This document shows positions 1-5,249 of a stretch of 10,506 bases of DNA, piece after piece. Source of the stretch: an uncultured Varibaculum sp. (GTDB lineage: Bacteria; Actinomycetota; Actinomycetes; Actinomycetales; Actinomycetaceae); the NCBI GenBank assembly GCA_947253735.1, contig CAMYAU010000053.1, positions 1 to 10,506 of the forward strand, given 5' to 3'. The notes beneath the pieces are model-generated. The model was not told where the DNA came from, did not search any database, and worked only from the letters and a program-made list of their open reading frames with translations. The position numbers were made by a program, and so were the translations under genes. The stretch's first letter is position 1; every line of letters begins with the position of its first letter.

Positions 1-666
1 GCTAGCTTGCGTTTCCTGCATTGGTTGAATGTATTCCTGATCGTTATGCTTTCCGTAACGGGCTACTACATTATGGATCCTTTCTTTGGAGATACTTACT
101 TTCAAGGGATTGATCCGGGATACCTTATGGGGATCATGCGTTTTATTCACTTTGCAGCAGGATTTGCCTGGCTGGCGGTGGGGGTAGCCCGGGTATTTAT
201 TGCCTTCATCTCCAAGGACCGCTACATGCGCTGGGAGACATTCTGGCCGTTTAAGAAGAAGCAGGATTGGATAAATTTCAAGGAAACCGTAGGTTTCTAC
301 CTGTTCCTCCGGAAAGAAAGCCCGCTATATGTGGCGCATAATCCCCTGCAGCAGATGGCTTACACCTCTATCTATGTATTAGGGGCTTTCCAGATGCTGA
401 TAGGAGTAGCTTTATACGCTTTGCCCTATAAAAACTTCAATCTGTTCTGGCGGATTTTAGCGGCTCCCAATGATTGGCTAGGAATCCCGGCTATGCGTTT
501 AATCCACGCGATGATTATGTTTGCTTTCTGGGCTTTCGTGATTGGGCATATTTATTTAGCTTTCCGGGCAGATTCGCTTGAGCGCCACGGAGGTATTTCT
601 TCGATGATCTCCGGTGGAGTTTGGATGCGTCGCACTTCCAAACCTTATGATGCCCCCGAACTATAG
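1..666 (+). CDS. hyaC: Ni/Fe-hydrogenase b-type cytochrome subunit, 5' end cut by the window
   Basis: This is the membrane cytochrome b of an uptake [NiFe]-hydrogenase; it anchors the hydrogenase dimer and passes electrons from H2 oxidation to the quinone pool. The frame is open to base 1 and the first visible codons (Ala-Ser-Leu-Arg-Phe-Leu-His-Trp) already lie in the first membrane helix, so the true start is upstream; the TTG at 7 is not a credible start. About 221 residues are visible. Hydrophobic segments lie near residues 5-25, 42-68, 118-142 and 165-190. Candidate heme b ligands are His7 (RFLHW), His50 (RFIHF), and the pair His169 and His183 in the last helix, which match the family pattern. 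The hydrophilic loop with NPLQQMAY before the third helix is also typical. Only 14 bp separate it from the protease gene, so the two are almost certainly co-transcribed with hydrogenase small and large subunit genes off the left edge. Family assignment is secure; the subgroup is inferred. Confidence 0.93.
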   Translation, partial: ASLRFLHWLNVFLIVMLSVTGYYIMDPFFGDTYFQGIDPGYLMGIMRFIHFAAGFAWLAVGVARVFIAFISKDRYMRWETFWPFKKKQDWINFKETVGFYLFLRKESPLYVAHNPLQQMAYTSIYVLGAFQMLIGVALYALPYKNFNLFWRILAAPNDWLGIPAMRLIHAMIMFAFWAFVIGHIYLAFRADSLERHGGISSMISGGVWMRRTSKPYDAPEL

Positions 667-680
667 GATGAAAGGAATAG

Positions 681-1337
681 ATGACGTCAGGTAACTCCAC
701 TCCGGCGAGTTCTTCTTCCCCTAGCTTTCCCGAGAATTTCGAGTCTGAAACTCAGCAGCGAAAATCTACTAGCGATAATTATTTGCCCCTCCCTGACCCT
801 ACCCAAGCTGATGGGAGCGCCTGGGAGGGGAGCCGCTTCACCGTATTAGCAGTAGGTAATCCCATCATGGGGGATGACGGGATTGGTCTGGAGATTCTGG
901 CTAGTCTGAAAGCTTTAGTTCCCCAGCGCCCGGCGTGGCAAGCAGCGATTGCTGCCGGAGAGCTAGCGCTGCTAGAAGGGGGGACTAACGGGATGGAATT
1001 GGTTCCAGTAGTTCAAGAGGCCGAGCGACTCTTGATCCTAGATTCGGTAGCCGCTGGTAATGGGCGCCGGCCAGGACAAGCACTACATCTGAGTGGAGAC
1101 CATGTGCCGCGCCTGTTATCTATGAAGATGTCCCCCCATCAGGTAGGCCTACTAGATGTTCTAAGTTCTGCTCGTTTAACTGGGAAAGAACCAGCGGTAC
1201 TGGAAGTTGTGGGGGTAGTTGGTGAAAAAGTATCTCTACAATTGGGACTGACTGCCACCGCCGCTTCGGGAATCGTGCCCGCTACCGAATATGCGGTTCA
1301 AATTTTAGATTCTTGGATTGAAAGTTCGGATCTTTAA
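681..1337 (+). CDS. hyaD: [NiFe]-hydrogenase maturation endopeptidase (HyaD/HupD family)
   Basis: This protease removes the C-terminal tail of the hydrogenase large subunit after nickel insertion, completing the active site. The core begins near residue 53 with VLAVGNPIMGDDGIG. The three nickel-sensing ligands known from HybD (Glu16, Asp62, His93) correspond to Asp66, Asp121 (LILDS) and His153 (SPHQVGLLDVL); Asp at the first position also occurs in relatives such as HycI. The start is ATG at 681 with AAAGGA at 671-676. It is 218 residues, longer than the usual 160-200, because about 50 Ser/Pro/Glu-rich residues precede the core. No later in-frame start with a ribosome site was found, so the extension seems real. 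It follows the cytochrome gene by 14 bp and converges on hypA. The likely substrate is the catalytic large subunit encoded off-window, because the large-subunit-like protein at 1769 lacks the cleavage site. Confidence 0.93.
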   Translation: MTSGNSTPASSSSPSFPENFESETQQRKSTSDNYLPLPDPTQADGSAWEGSRFTVLAVGNPIMGDDGIGLEILASLKALVPQRPAWQAAIAAGELALLEGGTNGMELVPVVQEAERLLILDSVAAGNGRRPGQALHLSGDHVPRLLSMKMSPHQVGLLDVLSSARLTGKEPAVLEVVGVVGEKVSLQLGLTATAASGIVPATEYAVQILDSWIESSDL

Positions 1338-1341
1338 TAAA

Positions 1342-1380
1342 CTGCAGGTGTTATGGGCAGCTGCAGGATTGCGTAGCGCA
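1342..1380. other. Short inverted repeats between convergent hyaD and hypA
   Basis: The 51-bp gap between the two stop codons holds two CTGCAG hexamers (1342-1347 and 1361-1366) that can pair across 13 bases, followed by a 4-bp stem TGCG-TAG-CGCA (1370-1380) and then GTGTTTT. This might be a weak terminator for the rightward transcript, but the stems are short and the T-run is poor. Readthrough into the antisense strand of hypA looks quite possible. Confidence 0.25.
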
Positions 1381-1388
1381 CCCGTGTT

Positions 1389-1745
1389 TTAGGCTTTGTC
1401 CCACTCCACCCAGGAAATTTCGAATTCACGACCGTGGCTGAGATTCCCAGTGGGCATCCCGCATTTTGGGCACAGCAACGCAAAAAATTCATCAATTTCT
1501 ACATCTTCTCCACAGCTATCGCAATAAACACTGGCAGAAATGCTTTTTACTTCAAGTTCGGCCGTAGCACAGATGGTGTTTTCGCGGGCTATTGGCCAAG
1601 AACCATAGAGAGCCTCGGGGATAGCACCGGACATAGTGCCCACATTTAGCGCCACTTTTTGAACTCCGGTAACCTGATAATCAGCGTCAGCGGCGGCTTT
1701 TTCTACCGCTGCCACTACCGAAGTTAATAGCCCAAGTTCATGCAT
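1389..1745 (-). CDS. hypA: Hydrogenase nickel incorporation protein HypA
   Basis: HypA is the zinc-containing nickel metallochaperone that works with the GTPase HypB to load nickel into the hydrogenase large-subunit precursor. The protein is 118 residues, standard for the family. The N-terminal Met-His-Glu supplies the nickel site (His2, Glu3). A zinc-ribbon is formed by C75-DS-C78 and C92-PK-C95. The ATG at 1745-1743 has only a weak purine-rich stretch upstream (GGGAAAATGA). The gene is reversed relative to every other hydrogenase gene here: it converges with hyaD (51-bp gap) and diverges from the large-subunit-like gene with only 23 bp between starts. Its promoter must therefore lie inside that neighbouring coding sequence, and the plus-strand operon transcript, if continuous, would be antisense to it. 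No hypB follows it within the window. Confidence 0.95.
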   Translation of the reverse strand: MHELGLLTSVVAAVEKAAADADYQVTGVQKVALNVGTMSGAIPEALYGSWPIARENTICATAELEVKSISASVYCDSCGEDVEIDEFFALLCPKCGMPTGNLSHGREFEISWVEWDKA

Positions 1746-1759
1746 ATATTCATTTTCCC

Positions 1760-1764
1760 AGGAG
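1760..1764 (+). promoter_or_regulatory. Ribosome binding site in a 23-bp divergent gap
   Basis: AGGAG sits four bases before the ATG at 1769 and sets the start of the large-subunit-like gene. The whole divergent gap (1746-1768) is too short for two promoters, so promoters for both directions must overlap coding sequence or lie further away. Confidence 0.7.
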
Positions 1765-1768
1765 AGTC

Positions 1769-3022
1769 ATGAAAATCAACCTAGATGAAATCATTGATCC
1801 TATGGAAGGGCGGGTAGTGGTGTCTGCGGACCCGCAAGGACATGCGCAGGCCCGCTTTGACCTGCAGGGTTTGCCGCGGATAGATGGCATGTTGTTAGGA
1901 AAATCAGCCCTGGAAGCTGTGAAGATGACCGAACATTTATGTGGGATTTGTCCGGTAGCTCATCATCTGGCAGGGATTCGCGCCCTCGATGCTCTCAGCG
2001 AAAGCTTGCCGCTATCGCGGGCATCCGAGCTAACCCGCCGCCTCCTGCATTACGGATCGATAGTGGAAACCCATTCGCTGAGGTTTTTGTTACAGGAGCG
2101 AGATAGCGGGATCGTCCTAAAGAAAATCTCTAAGAAAATGCTGGTAGCTGCCGGATCTTCAGGGCATTTTCCGGTTACTGCGGTTCCCGGGGGTATCCGG
2201 AGTTGGCCGGAGATAAAAAACCTGCAGAGCTTACAGGCAGATCTGCCTGCAGCCTTGCAAGTTGCTGAAAAGCTTAGCGAACTAGCTGTTAAGGTTCAGC
2301 CTAAAACTGAGGTATTCAGCAAGTTTGCGGGGGCAGATATGGCCTTGATCGACGAGGACGGAGATCCGGATATTTTCGGAACCAAGGTAAGGGTAGTGCG
2401 AGCAGGGAGAAAACTCGCCGAGTTCGAATTCTGTCAGTGGAACCAGCGGGTTGCCGAGGAGAATCCGGGTGCACCGGCTCCGCGCCCCTATCTGAATGCT
2501 TTGGGGCCCGCGCAAGGGCGTTATCGGGTGGGCCCGGTCGCTCAGCTTTCGGTGGGTACTTTGCCTAGTGAAATCGCAGCTAAAGCGCAATCTCTCTGGT
2601 TATCCGGGAGTCGTGACGCTGCTGGCGCGCGGGCGATTATTACTTTGCACGTACTCGAGCGAACTGCTGATTTAGTTGCTGAACTTATTAGATTGCTGGA
2701 ATCAAGTGAACTGGAGGAATACCCCCAGGCGAAGCCGGTAGTCTTTCATCCCGGAACCGCCACCGGTCTGGTGGATGGTCCGCGAGGGATTTTGGCTCAC
2801 ACCTACGCGACCGATTCTCAGGGACAAATTAGCGCAGCTACGATTCTGACCCCCACTGCCCAAAATGAACCTTGGCTGGCGGAACTACTTACGCAAGCAG
2901 TGGCGCTTGCAGATGAAGTTAGGGCTAATGCTTTGGAAGAATCTATTCGGGAGGCCGATCCCTGCTTGCCAATCAGTTCTGCCCCGGCAGGGCAAATGGG
3001 GCTAAAAGTTGATAATCTCTAA
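1769..3022 (+). CDS. [NiFe]-hydrogenase large-subunit-like protein with incomplete active site (HupK/HoxV-like scaffold candidate)
   Basis: This 417-residue protein is homologous to [NiFe]-hydrogenase large subunits. The N-terminal motif is intact as C58-GI-C61-PVAHH, in a form resembling group 3 (HoxH/MvhA) enzymes. The two residues before it are His-Leu instead of the usual Arg-Ile, and the early EGH element reads EGR (13-15). The C-terminal motif normally reads DPCxxC followed by a His at the maturation cleavage site; here it is D397-P-C399-L-P-I402-S-S-A405, then PAGQM. Thus the second cysteine, which normally bridges Ni and Fe, is Ile, and the cleavage-site His is Ala. Catalysis and protease processing are therefore unlikely. 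It is shorter than catalytic large subunits (usually about 470-600). No small-subunit gene is adjacent, but a HypC-type gene follows at 62 bp. The best inference is a HupK/HoxV-type scaffold for building the Fe(CN)2CO group; a decayed or unusual catalytic subunit is the alternative. Confidence 0.85.
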   Translation: MKINLDEIIDPMEGRVVVSADPQGHAQARFDLQGLPRIDGMLLGKSALEAVKMTEHLCGICPVAHHLAGIRALDALSESLPLSRASELTRRLLHYGSIVETHSLRFLLQERDSGIVLKKISKKMLVAAGSSGHFPVTAVPGGIRSWPEIKNLQSLQADLPAALQVAEKLSELAVKVQPKTEVFSKFAGADMALIDEDGDPDIFGTKVRVVRAGRKLAEFEFCQWNQRVAEENPGAPAPRPYLNALGPAQGRYRVGPVAQLSVGTLPSEIAAKAQSLWLSGSRDAAGARAIITLHVLERTADLVAELIRLLESSELEEYPQAKPVVFHPGTATGLVDGPRGILAHTYATDSQGQISAATILTPTAQNEPWLAELLTQAVALADEVRANALEESIREADPCLPISSAPAGQMGLKVDNL

Positions 3023-3029
3023 AAGTCGG

Positions 3030-3103
3030 GGGAGTGCCCTGAGACTAGAGGACGAAATACCCCGGCTAGAAAGGACGTAAGCCATGTGCGTGGGAGTGCC
3101 CTG
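3030..3103 (+). repeat. 12-bp direct repeat at the hypC start
   Basis: GGGAGTGCCCTG occurs at 3030-3041, just after the preceding stop codon, and again at 3092-3103, inside codons 3-7 of hypC (Val-Gly-Val-Pro-Cys). The upstream copy ends in TGA in the matching frame. It could be a remnant of a partial duplication of the hypC 5' end, or chance. Confidence 0.5.
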
Positions 3104-3311
3104 CAAGGTGCTATCAATTGAATCAGGCGTGATGCCCATGGGGCGCATCGAGGTAGCCGGGAAAATCCAAGATATCTGTATGGCCTATCTCCCCGAAGCA
3201 CAGGTGGGTGACTATGTCCTGATTCAAAATGGTTTTGCTATGAACCTATTAAGTGCCGAGGAAGCCCAAGAATCTCTGGACACCTGGAAAGAATTGGGTG
3301 TGACCGCCTAG
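3084..3311 (+). CDS. hypC: HypC/HupF-type hydrogenase assembly chaperone lacking the conserved histidine
   Basis: HypC-family chaperones carry the Fe(CN)2CO unit from the HypCD complex to the large-subunit precursor, binding through the N-terminal Cys2. This 75-residue protein starts Met-Cys2-Val-Gly-Val-Pro, the family signature, and ends with the characteristic helix AEEAQESLDTWKEL. In E. coli HypC the segment VLVHVGFAM carries conserved His51; here it reads VLIQNGFAM, so His is replaced by Gln48. Cys7 and Cys32 are extra cysteines. The ATG at 3084 has AAGGA at 3071-3075. The gene lies 61 bp after the large-subunit-like gene. That pairing recalls HoxL with HoxV in Ralstonia, so it may be a dedicated partner of the scaffold and not the general HypC; no hypD or hypE is in the window to settle this. 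Confidence 0.92.
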   Translation: MCVGVPCKVLSIESGVMPMGRIEVAGKIQDICMAYLPEAQVGDYVLIQNGFAMNLLSAEEAQESLDTWKELGVTA

Positions 3312-3358
3312 AACAGTACAGGCTTATAGGAGTGGCTAGTCATTTGCCTAAAGTAGTT

Positions 3359-3367
3359 TGCTAGACT
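3359..3367 (+). promoter_or_regulatory. Possible extended -10 promoter for the small membrane-protein pair
   Basis: TGC followed by TAGACT matches an extended -10 element (TGn plus four of six -10 bases), 35 bp before the ATG at 3403. No good -35 is visible at the usual distance (GTCATT). The 91-bp gap after hypC is long enough for an independent promoter. Confidence 0.35.
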
Positions 3368-3402
3368 TGAAAGCGAACTCACAATCATTTTAAGGAGTCA
3401 TT

Positions 3403-3792
3403 ATGGCATGTTTTATTGTTCCTACCGCAGAAGCGGTGGTAGTAACGGTAGCTAAGAAACAAATCGCCAGGAAAGCCAAGAAGGGAGCCTCTCCCGAGAG
3501 CACTCAGCGCTCGCTGAATCTGGTGCGCAAGTTGACCTGGCTAACCAACCTGCTATGGGGTGGAGCTTTGCTGCTAGCCTTCGAACACATCTGGCACGGC
3601 GAAGTGGTGCCTTATTTCCCGTTCTTGACAGCTTTGACTGAGCGTTCAACCACCCAGGAGATGCTATTTGAAATGGGAACTGTTGGCGTGGGGATGGCCG
3701 TACTGGTCACCGTAGTTTGGGGCGTAGGACTAGCCCTGATTCGTGCCAATGAACGTCGCACTAGCCGAACTCCTGAAAAGATCGAGGCCTAA
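3403..3792 (+). CDS. Small conserved membrane protein of unknown function (first of a pair)
   Basis: I cannot give this 129-residue protein a named function. It begins MACFIVPTAEAVV, followed by a very basic stretch (residues 18-27, many Lys/Arg). Two likely membrane helices span about 44-60 and 92-113. Directly after the first helix comes E61-HIWHGEVVP70, with two histidines and two acids that could bind a metal or heme. A second polar loop (79-91) leads into the second helix. The ATG at 3403 has AAGGAG at 3392-3397. The tail is charged (RANERRTSRTPEKIEA). The next gene starts 9 bp after the stop, so the two are surely co-expressed. I have an unverified memory of similar proteins beginning MACFL-P in anaerobic bacteria and archaea, also followed by a second small membrane protein. 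Its place right after hydrogenase maturation genes hints at a role in the electron-transport membrane, by context alone. Confidence 0.8.
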   Translation: MACFIVPTAEAVVVTVAKKQIARKAKKGASPESTQRSLNLVRKLTWLTNLLWGGALLLAFEHIWHGEVVPYFPFLTALTERSTTQEMLFEMGTVGVGMAVLVTVVWGVGLALIRANERRTSRTPEKIEA

Positions 3793-3801
3793 AGGATAAC
3801 C

Positions 3802-4170
3802 ATGACTCTAGTAATTACACTTATTGCTGCTATCGCCTCCACCGCTTGGTGGTATGCGCATGCTCCCCAGTCGAAGATGCGGGTAGACCTCCTGTGCTGG
3901 ATGTATTGGGGTGCCTCCCTGATGTGGACAGTTGACCTGGTCAACGAATATATAGAAGAGGGTGCGGAGGTATTTTCGCCTGCAGCTAGCGATATGCTAA
4001 ATGACGCCTACCTGGGGTTGTTCGTGGTGGCACTGGCCGGCATCGTGTGGATCGGCTACCTAATCGTTAAGGATCCGCGCGGAGTGCGCACCCAGCTAAT
4101 GGCTCAGCGGGAAACTGCTCTTGACCGGGACGCCAGTGTCGATACGAAAGATTTAGTGGCTTCTCGCTAA
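3802..4170 (+). CDS. Small conserved membrane protein of unknown function (second of a pair)
   Basis: This 122-residue protein has three likely membrane helices at about 3-19, 28-47 and 70-89. Its second helix is striking: residues 25-49 are rich in Trp, Tyr and Met and hold D29, C32 and D45 (VDLLCWMYWG, then LMWTVD). The short KDPRGV segment (90-95) follows the last helix, and a charged tail ends the protein. The ATG at 3802 has AAAGGA at 3791-3796. It starts 9 bp after the upstream membrane protein and is followed by a strong terminator at 4229-4263, so the pair forms the end of a transcription unit. It has no CxxC, heme c or Walker motif. Acid and cysteine residues inside a helix would fit ion or electron handling, but that is speculation. 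I do not recognise a named family. Confidence 0.8.
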   Translation: MTLVITLIAAIASTAWWYAHAPQSKMRVDLLCWMYWGASLMWTVDLVNEYIEEGAEVFSPAASDMLNDAYLGLFVVALAGIVWIGYLIVKDPRGVRTQLMAQRETALDRDASVDTKDLVASR

Positions 4171-4180
4171 GTGCAATAGC

Positions 4181-4202
4181 AGTTTTTCCATCTGGGAAAA
4201 CT
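4181..4202 (+). other. AT-rich hairpin just after the second membrane-protein gene
   Basis: AGTTTTTCC and GGGAAAACT can form nine pairs, one of them G-U, around the 4-base loop ATCT. It starts 10 bases after the stop codon. It may protect the mRNA 3' end or assist the terminator downstream. Confidence 0.5.
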
Positions 4203-4228
4203 TGCTTAATAAATAAAACTCAATAACT

Positions 4229-4263
4229 GCGCGGGCAGATGCTTTTACAGTGTCTGCCCGCGC
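4229..4263 (+). terminator. Strong GC-rich hairpin terminator
   Basis: GCGCGGGCAGA (4229-4239) pairs perfectly with TCTGCCCGCGC (4253-4263), an 11-bp stem. Three further inner pairs, two of them G-U, leave a 7-base loop. A short T-stretch (TTTGCTAT) follows. It lies 58 bp after the second membrane-protein gene and most likely ends that transcript. The symmetric stem may also stop transcription arriving from the right. Confidence 0.75.
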
Positions 4264-4381
4264 TTTGCTATATCTGCAGTAGCTCATGAACGTGGGACAT
4301 AACTTTTTCCTCCCGCGACTGTTGATTCATAAAGAGCCGCCTTCATTGGTATTTGCGTTGACTAAGTAGCAGTAGCGCGGG

Positions 4382-4396
4382 GGATAACTTTTATCC
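4382..4396 (+). other. Small hairpin within the repeat region
   Basis: GGATAA-CTT-TTATCC forms a 6-bp stem with a 3-base loop. Its left half overlaps the third repeat copy, so this hairpin competes with pairing to the right arm at 4465-4476. Confidence 0.5.
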
Positions 4397-4415
4397 GAGT
4401 GGGCGCGGTGGGCAT

Positions 4416-4453
4416 AAGAATTCGGGAAACGTCGCTACGTTTTCCGAATTCTT
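4416..4453 (+). other. 17-bp hairpin with a 4-base loop
   Basis: Bases 4416-4432 pair with 4437-4453 around the loop CGCT; sixteen pairs are Watson-Crick and one (4426 with 4443) is G-U when the plus strand is read as RNA. It is followed by GGGCGGG and not by T residues, so it is not a standard terminator. It is nested inside the 4299-4473 inverted repeat. Confidence 0.65.
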
Positions 4454-4531
4454 GGGCGGGAGGAAAAAGTTATCCCTCGCTCCCTAAACGGAGTGTTCTC
4501 ATTGGCTCCGCGATCGCTTGCAGTCGCCTAA

Positions 4532-5182
4532 CTAGGCAGGGGAAACAGATAAAAGACGAAAACCTTTCTTTGAGGCGAGGCGGCGGGTGGGGTAGCCTTG
4601 CGCGCTTAGCCACTTTTGCATCGAATCTGCACCCAGATTCTTTCCCATTACCAAGATCGCCTCCCCGCCGGATTTCAATAGCGGCAACCAGGTTATTAGT
4701 AGGTCTTGGAGCGGTTTCTTTCCGATCCTTACCGGAGGGTTAGACCAGATCAAATCGAGTCCGCCCGCGTCTTTCACGGCTGTCAGAATCTCTTGCGGGG
4801 TTCCTACCTGCAAGGAAACTCCCGCACGCTGGGCATTAGTACGGGTCAGATCGCGGGCACGTTCGCTTACATCCACTGCCAGAATCTGTGCGTTAGGGCT
4901 TAAGATTCCCAAGCTGATAGCTAGCGGTCCCCAGCCGCAACCTAGGTCTAAAAAAGTACCGGCAGCAGGTGGGGTAGGAGCGTTATCCAGTAGCACCGCA
5001 GTCGCCTTATCTAGGTGGTGAGCGGAAAACACTCCCTGAGCGCCCTCTAAACAAAACTCTTTTCCCGCTAGAGAAACCGGGATCTGGGTACGTTGGCCGG
5101 CAGTAGCGGCGGGTTGATCCGTGAAATACTGTTCCATCACTTCTAGAATATTGTTTTTAGTTTCCGAATGCGCGTGAGCCAT
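4532..5182 (-). CDS. Class I SAM-dependent methyltransferase, RsmC/YbxB-like
   Basis: This is a 216-residue cytoplasmic methyltransferase with the fold of RsmC, which makes m2G in 16S rRNA. It corresponds to the C-terminal catalytic domain of E. coli RsmC and to stand-alone YbxB-type proteins of Gram-positive bacteria. The SAM-binding motif I is FLDLGCGWGP (77-86) and the acidic strand-2 residue is D104 (VDVSERA). The catalytic motif SNPPVRIGK (147-155) has the NPP signature of amino-group methylation of bases. The upstream segment YFTDQPAA and GVFSAHHLDKAT also fit the family. I chose ATG at 5182; an in-frame TTG at 5197 adds only five residues. No ribosome site is seen before either, so the mRNA may be leaderless. 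It diverges from the DUF885 gene. The exact target base cannot be read from the sequence. Confidence 0.88.
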   Translation of the reverse strand: MAHAHSETKNNILEVMEQYFTDQPAATAGQRTQIPVSLAGKEFCLEGAQGVFSAHHLDKATAVLLDNAPTPPAAGTFLDLGCGWGPLAISLGILSPNAQILAVDVSERARDLTRTNAQRAGVSLQVGTPQEILTAVKDAGGLDLIWSNPPVRIGKKPLQDLLITWLPLLKSGGEAILVMGKNLGADSMQKWLSAQGYPTRRLASKKGFRLLSVSPA

Positions 5183-5197
5183 AATATATGGCGACAA

Positions 5198-5224
5198 AGA
5201 TTACCCAGCGAAAGCTGGTGTCCA
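5198..5224 (-). promoter_or_regulatory. Possible promoter for the methyltransferase gene
   Basis: On the minus strand TGGACA (5224-5219) and TAATCT (5203-5198) resemble -35 and -10 boxes, but the 15-bp spacer is short. A start about seven bases after the -10 would leave a leader of only some 8 bases before the ATG at 5182, consistent with the missing ribosome site. Confidence 0.3.
5205..5218. other. Palindrome between divergent genes (CCAGC-GAAA-GCTGG)
   Basis: A perfect 5-bp inverted repeat encloses GAAA, which as plus-strand RNA is a GNRA tetraloop hairpin upstream of the DUF885 gene. It also fills the spacer of the proposed methyltransferase promoter, so it could be an operator or an RNA hairpin, or neither. 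Confidence 0.4.
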
Positions 5225-5249
5225 TAAGAGCCGGGGAAGGAAAGCGGGG

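Larger units (their letters stand above)
4299..4473. repeat. 18-bp perfect inverted repeat with widely spaced arms, plus a third partial copy
   Basis: ATAACTTTTTCCTCCCGC at 4299-4316 is the exact reverse complement of 4456-4473, with 139 bp between the arms. The 12-mer GGGATAACTTTT at 4381-4392 is a third copy in the same orientation as the first, and is the exact reverse complement of 4465-4476. The right arm can thus pair with either of two left-hand partners. The layout could be a small non-autonomous element with terminal inverted repeats (175 bp), an RNA that switches folds, or a binding site array. No target-site duplication is evident. Confidence 0.65.
4171..4531. other. 361-bp intergenic region between convergent genes, densely structured
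   Basis: No convincing gene lies here. The region holds, in order: an imperfect 9-bp hairpin (4181-4202), a strong terminator (4229-4263), an 18-bp inverted repeat with widely spaced arms (4299-4316 and 4456-4473), a small hairpin carrying a third copy of the same motif (4382-4396), and a 17-bp hairpin (4416-4453). The amount of base pairing goes well beyond what two convergent terminators need. Confidence 0.7.

Noticed and set aside
7..9. TTG at 7 as the start of the cytochrome gene
   Set aside because: The frame is open to base 1 and the first helix would be cut; there is no ribosome site in the six bases available. The gene is partial.
1769..3022. A fully catalytic group 3 [NiFe]-hydrogenase large subunit
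   Set aside because: The bridging C-terminal cysteine and the cleavage-site histidine are missing, and there is no small-subunit or diaphorase gene beside it.
4416..4453. The 17-bp hairpin as an ordinary intrinsic terminator
   Set aside because: Neither strand has a T-run directly after the stem, and a better terminator is present at 4229-4263.
4299..4473. CRISPR array
   Set aside because: There are only two or three copies, one of them inverted, with irregular spacing and no cas genes.
4399..4743. A 114-codon plus-strand frame over the 3' end of the methyltransferase gene
   Set aside because: It runs through the intergenic hairpin and is antisense to a clear methyltransferase; the translation is low-complexity and unlike any protein I recognise.
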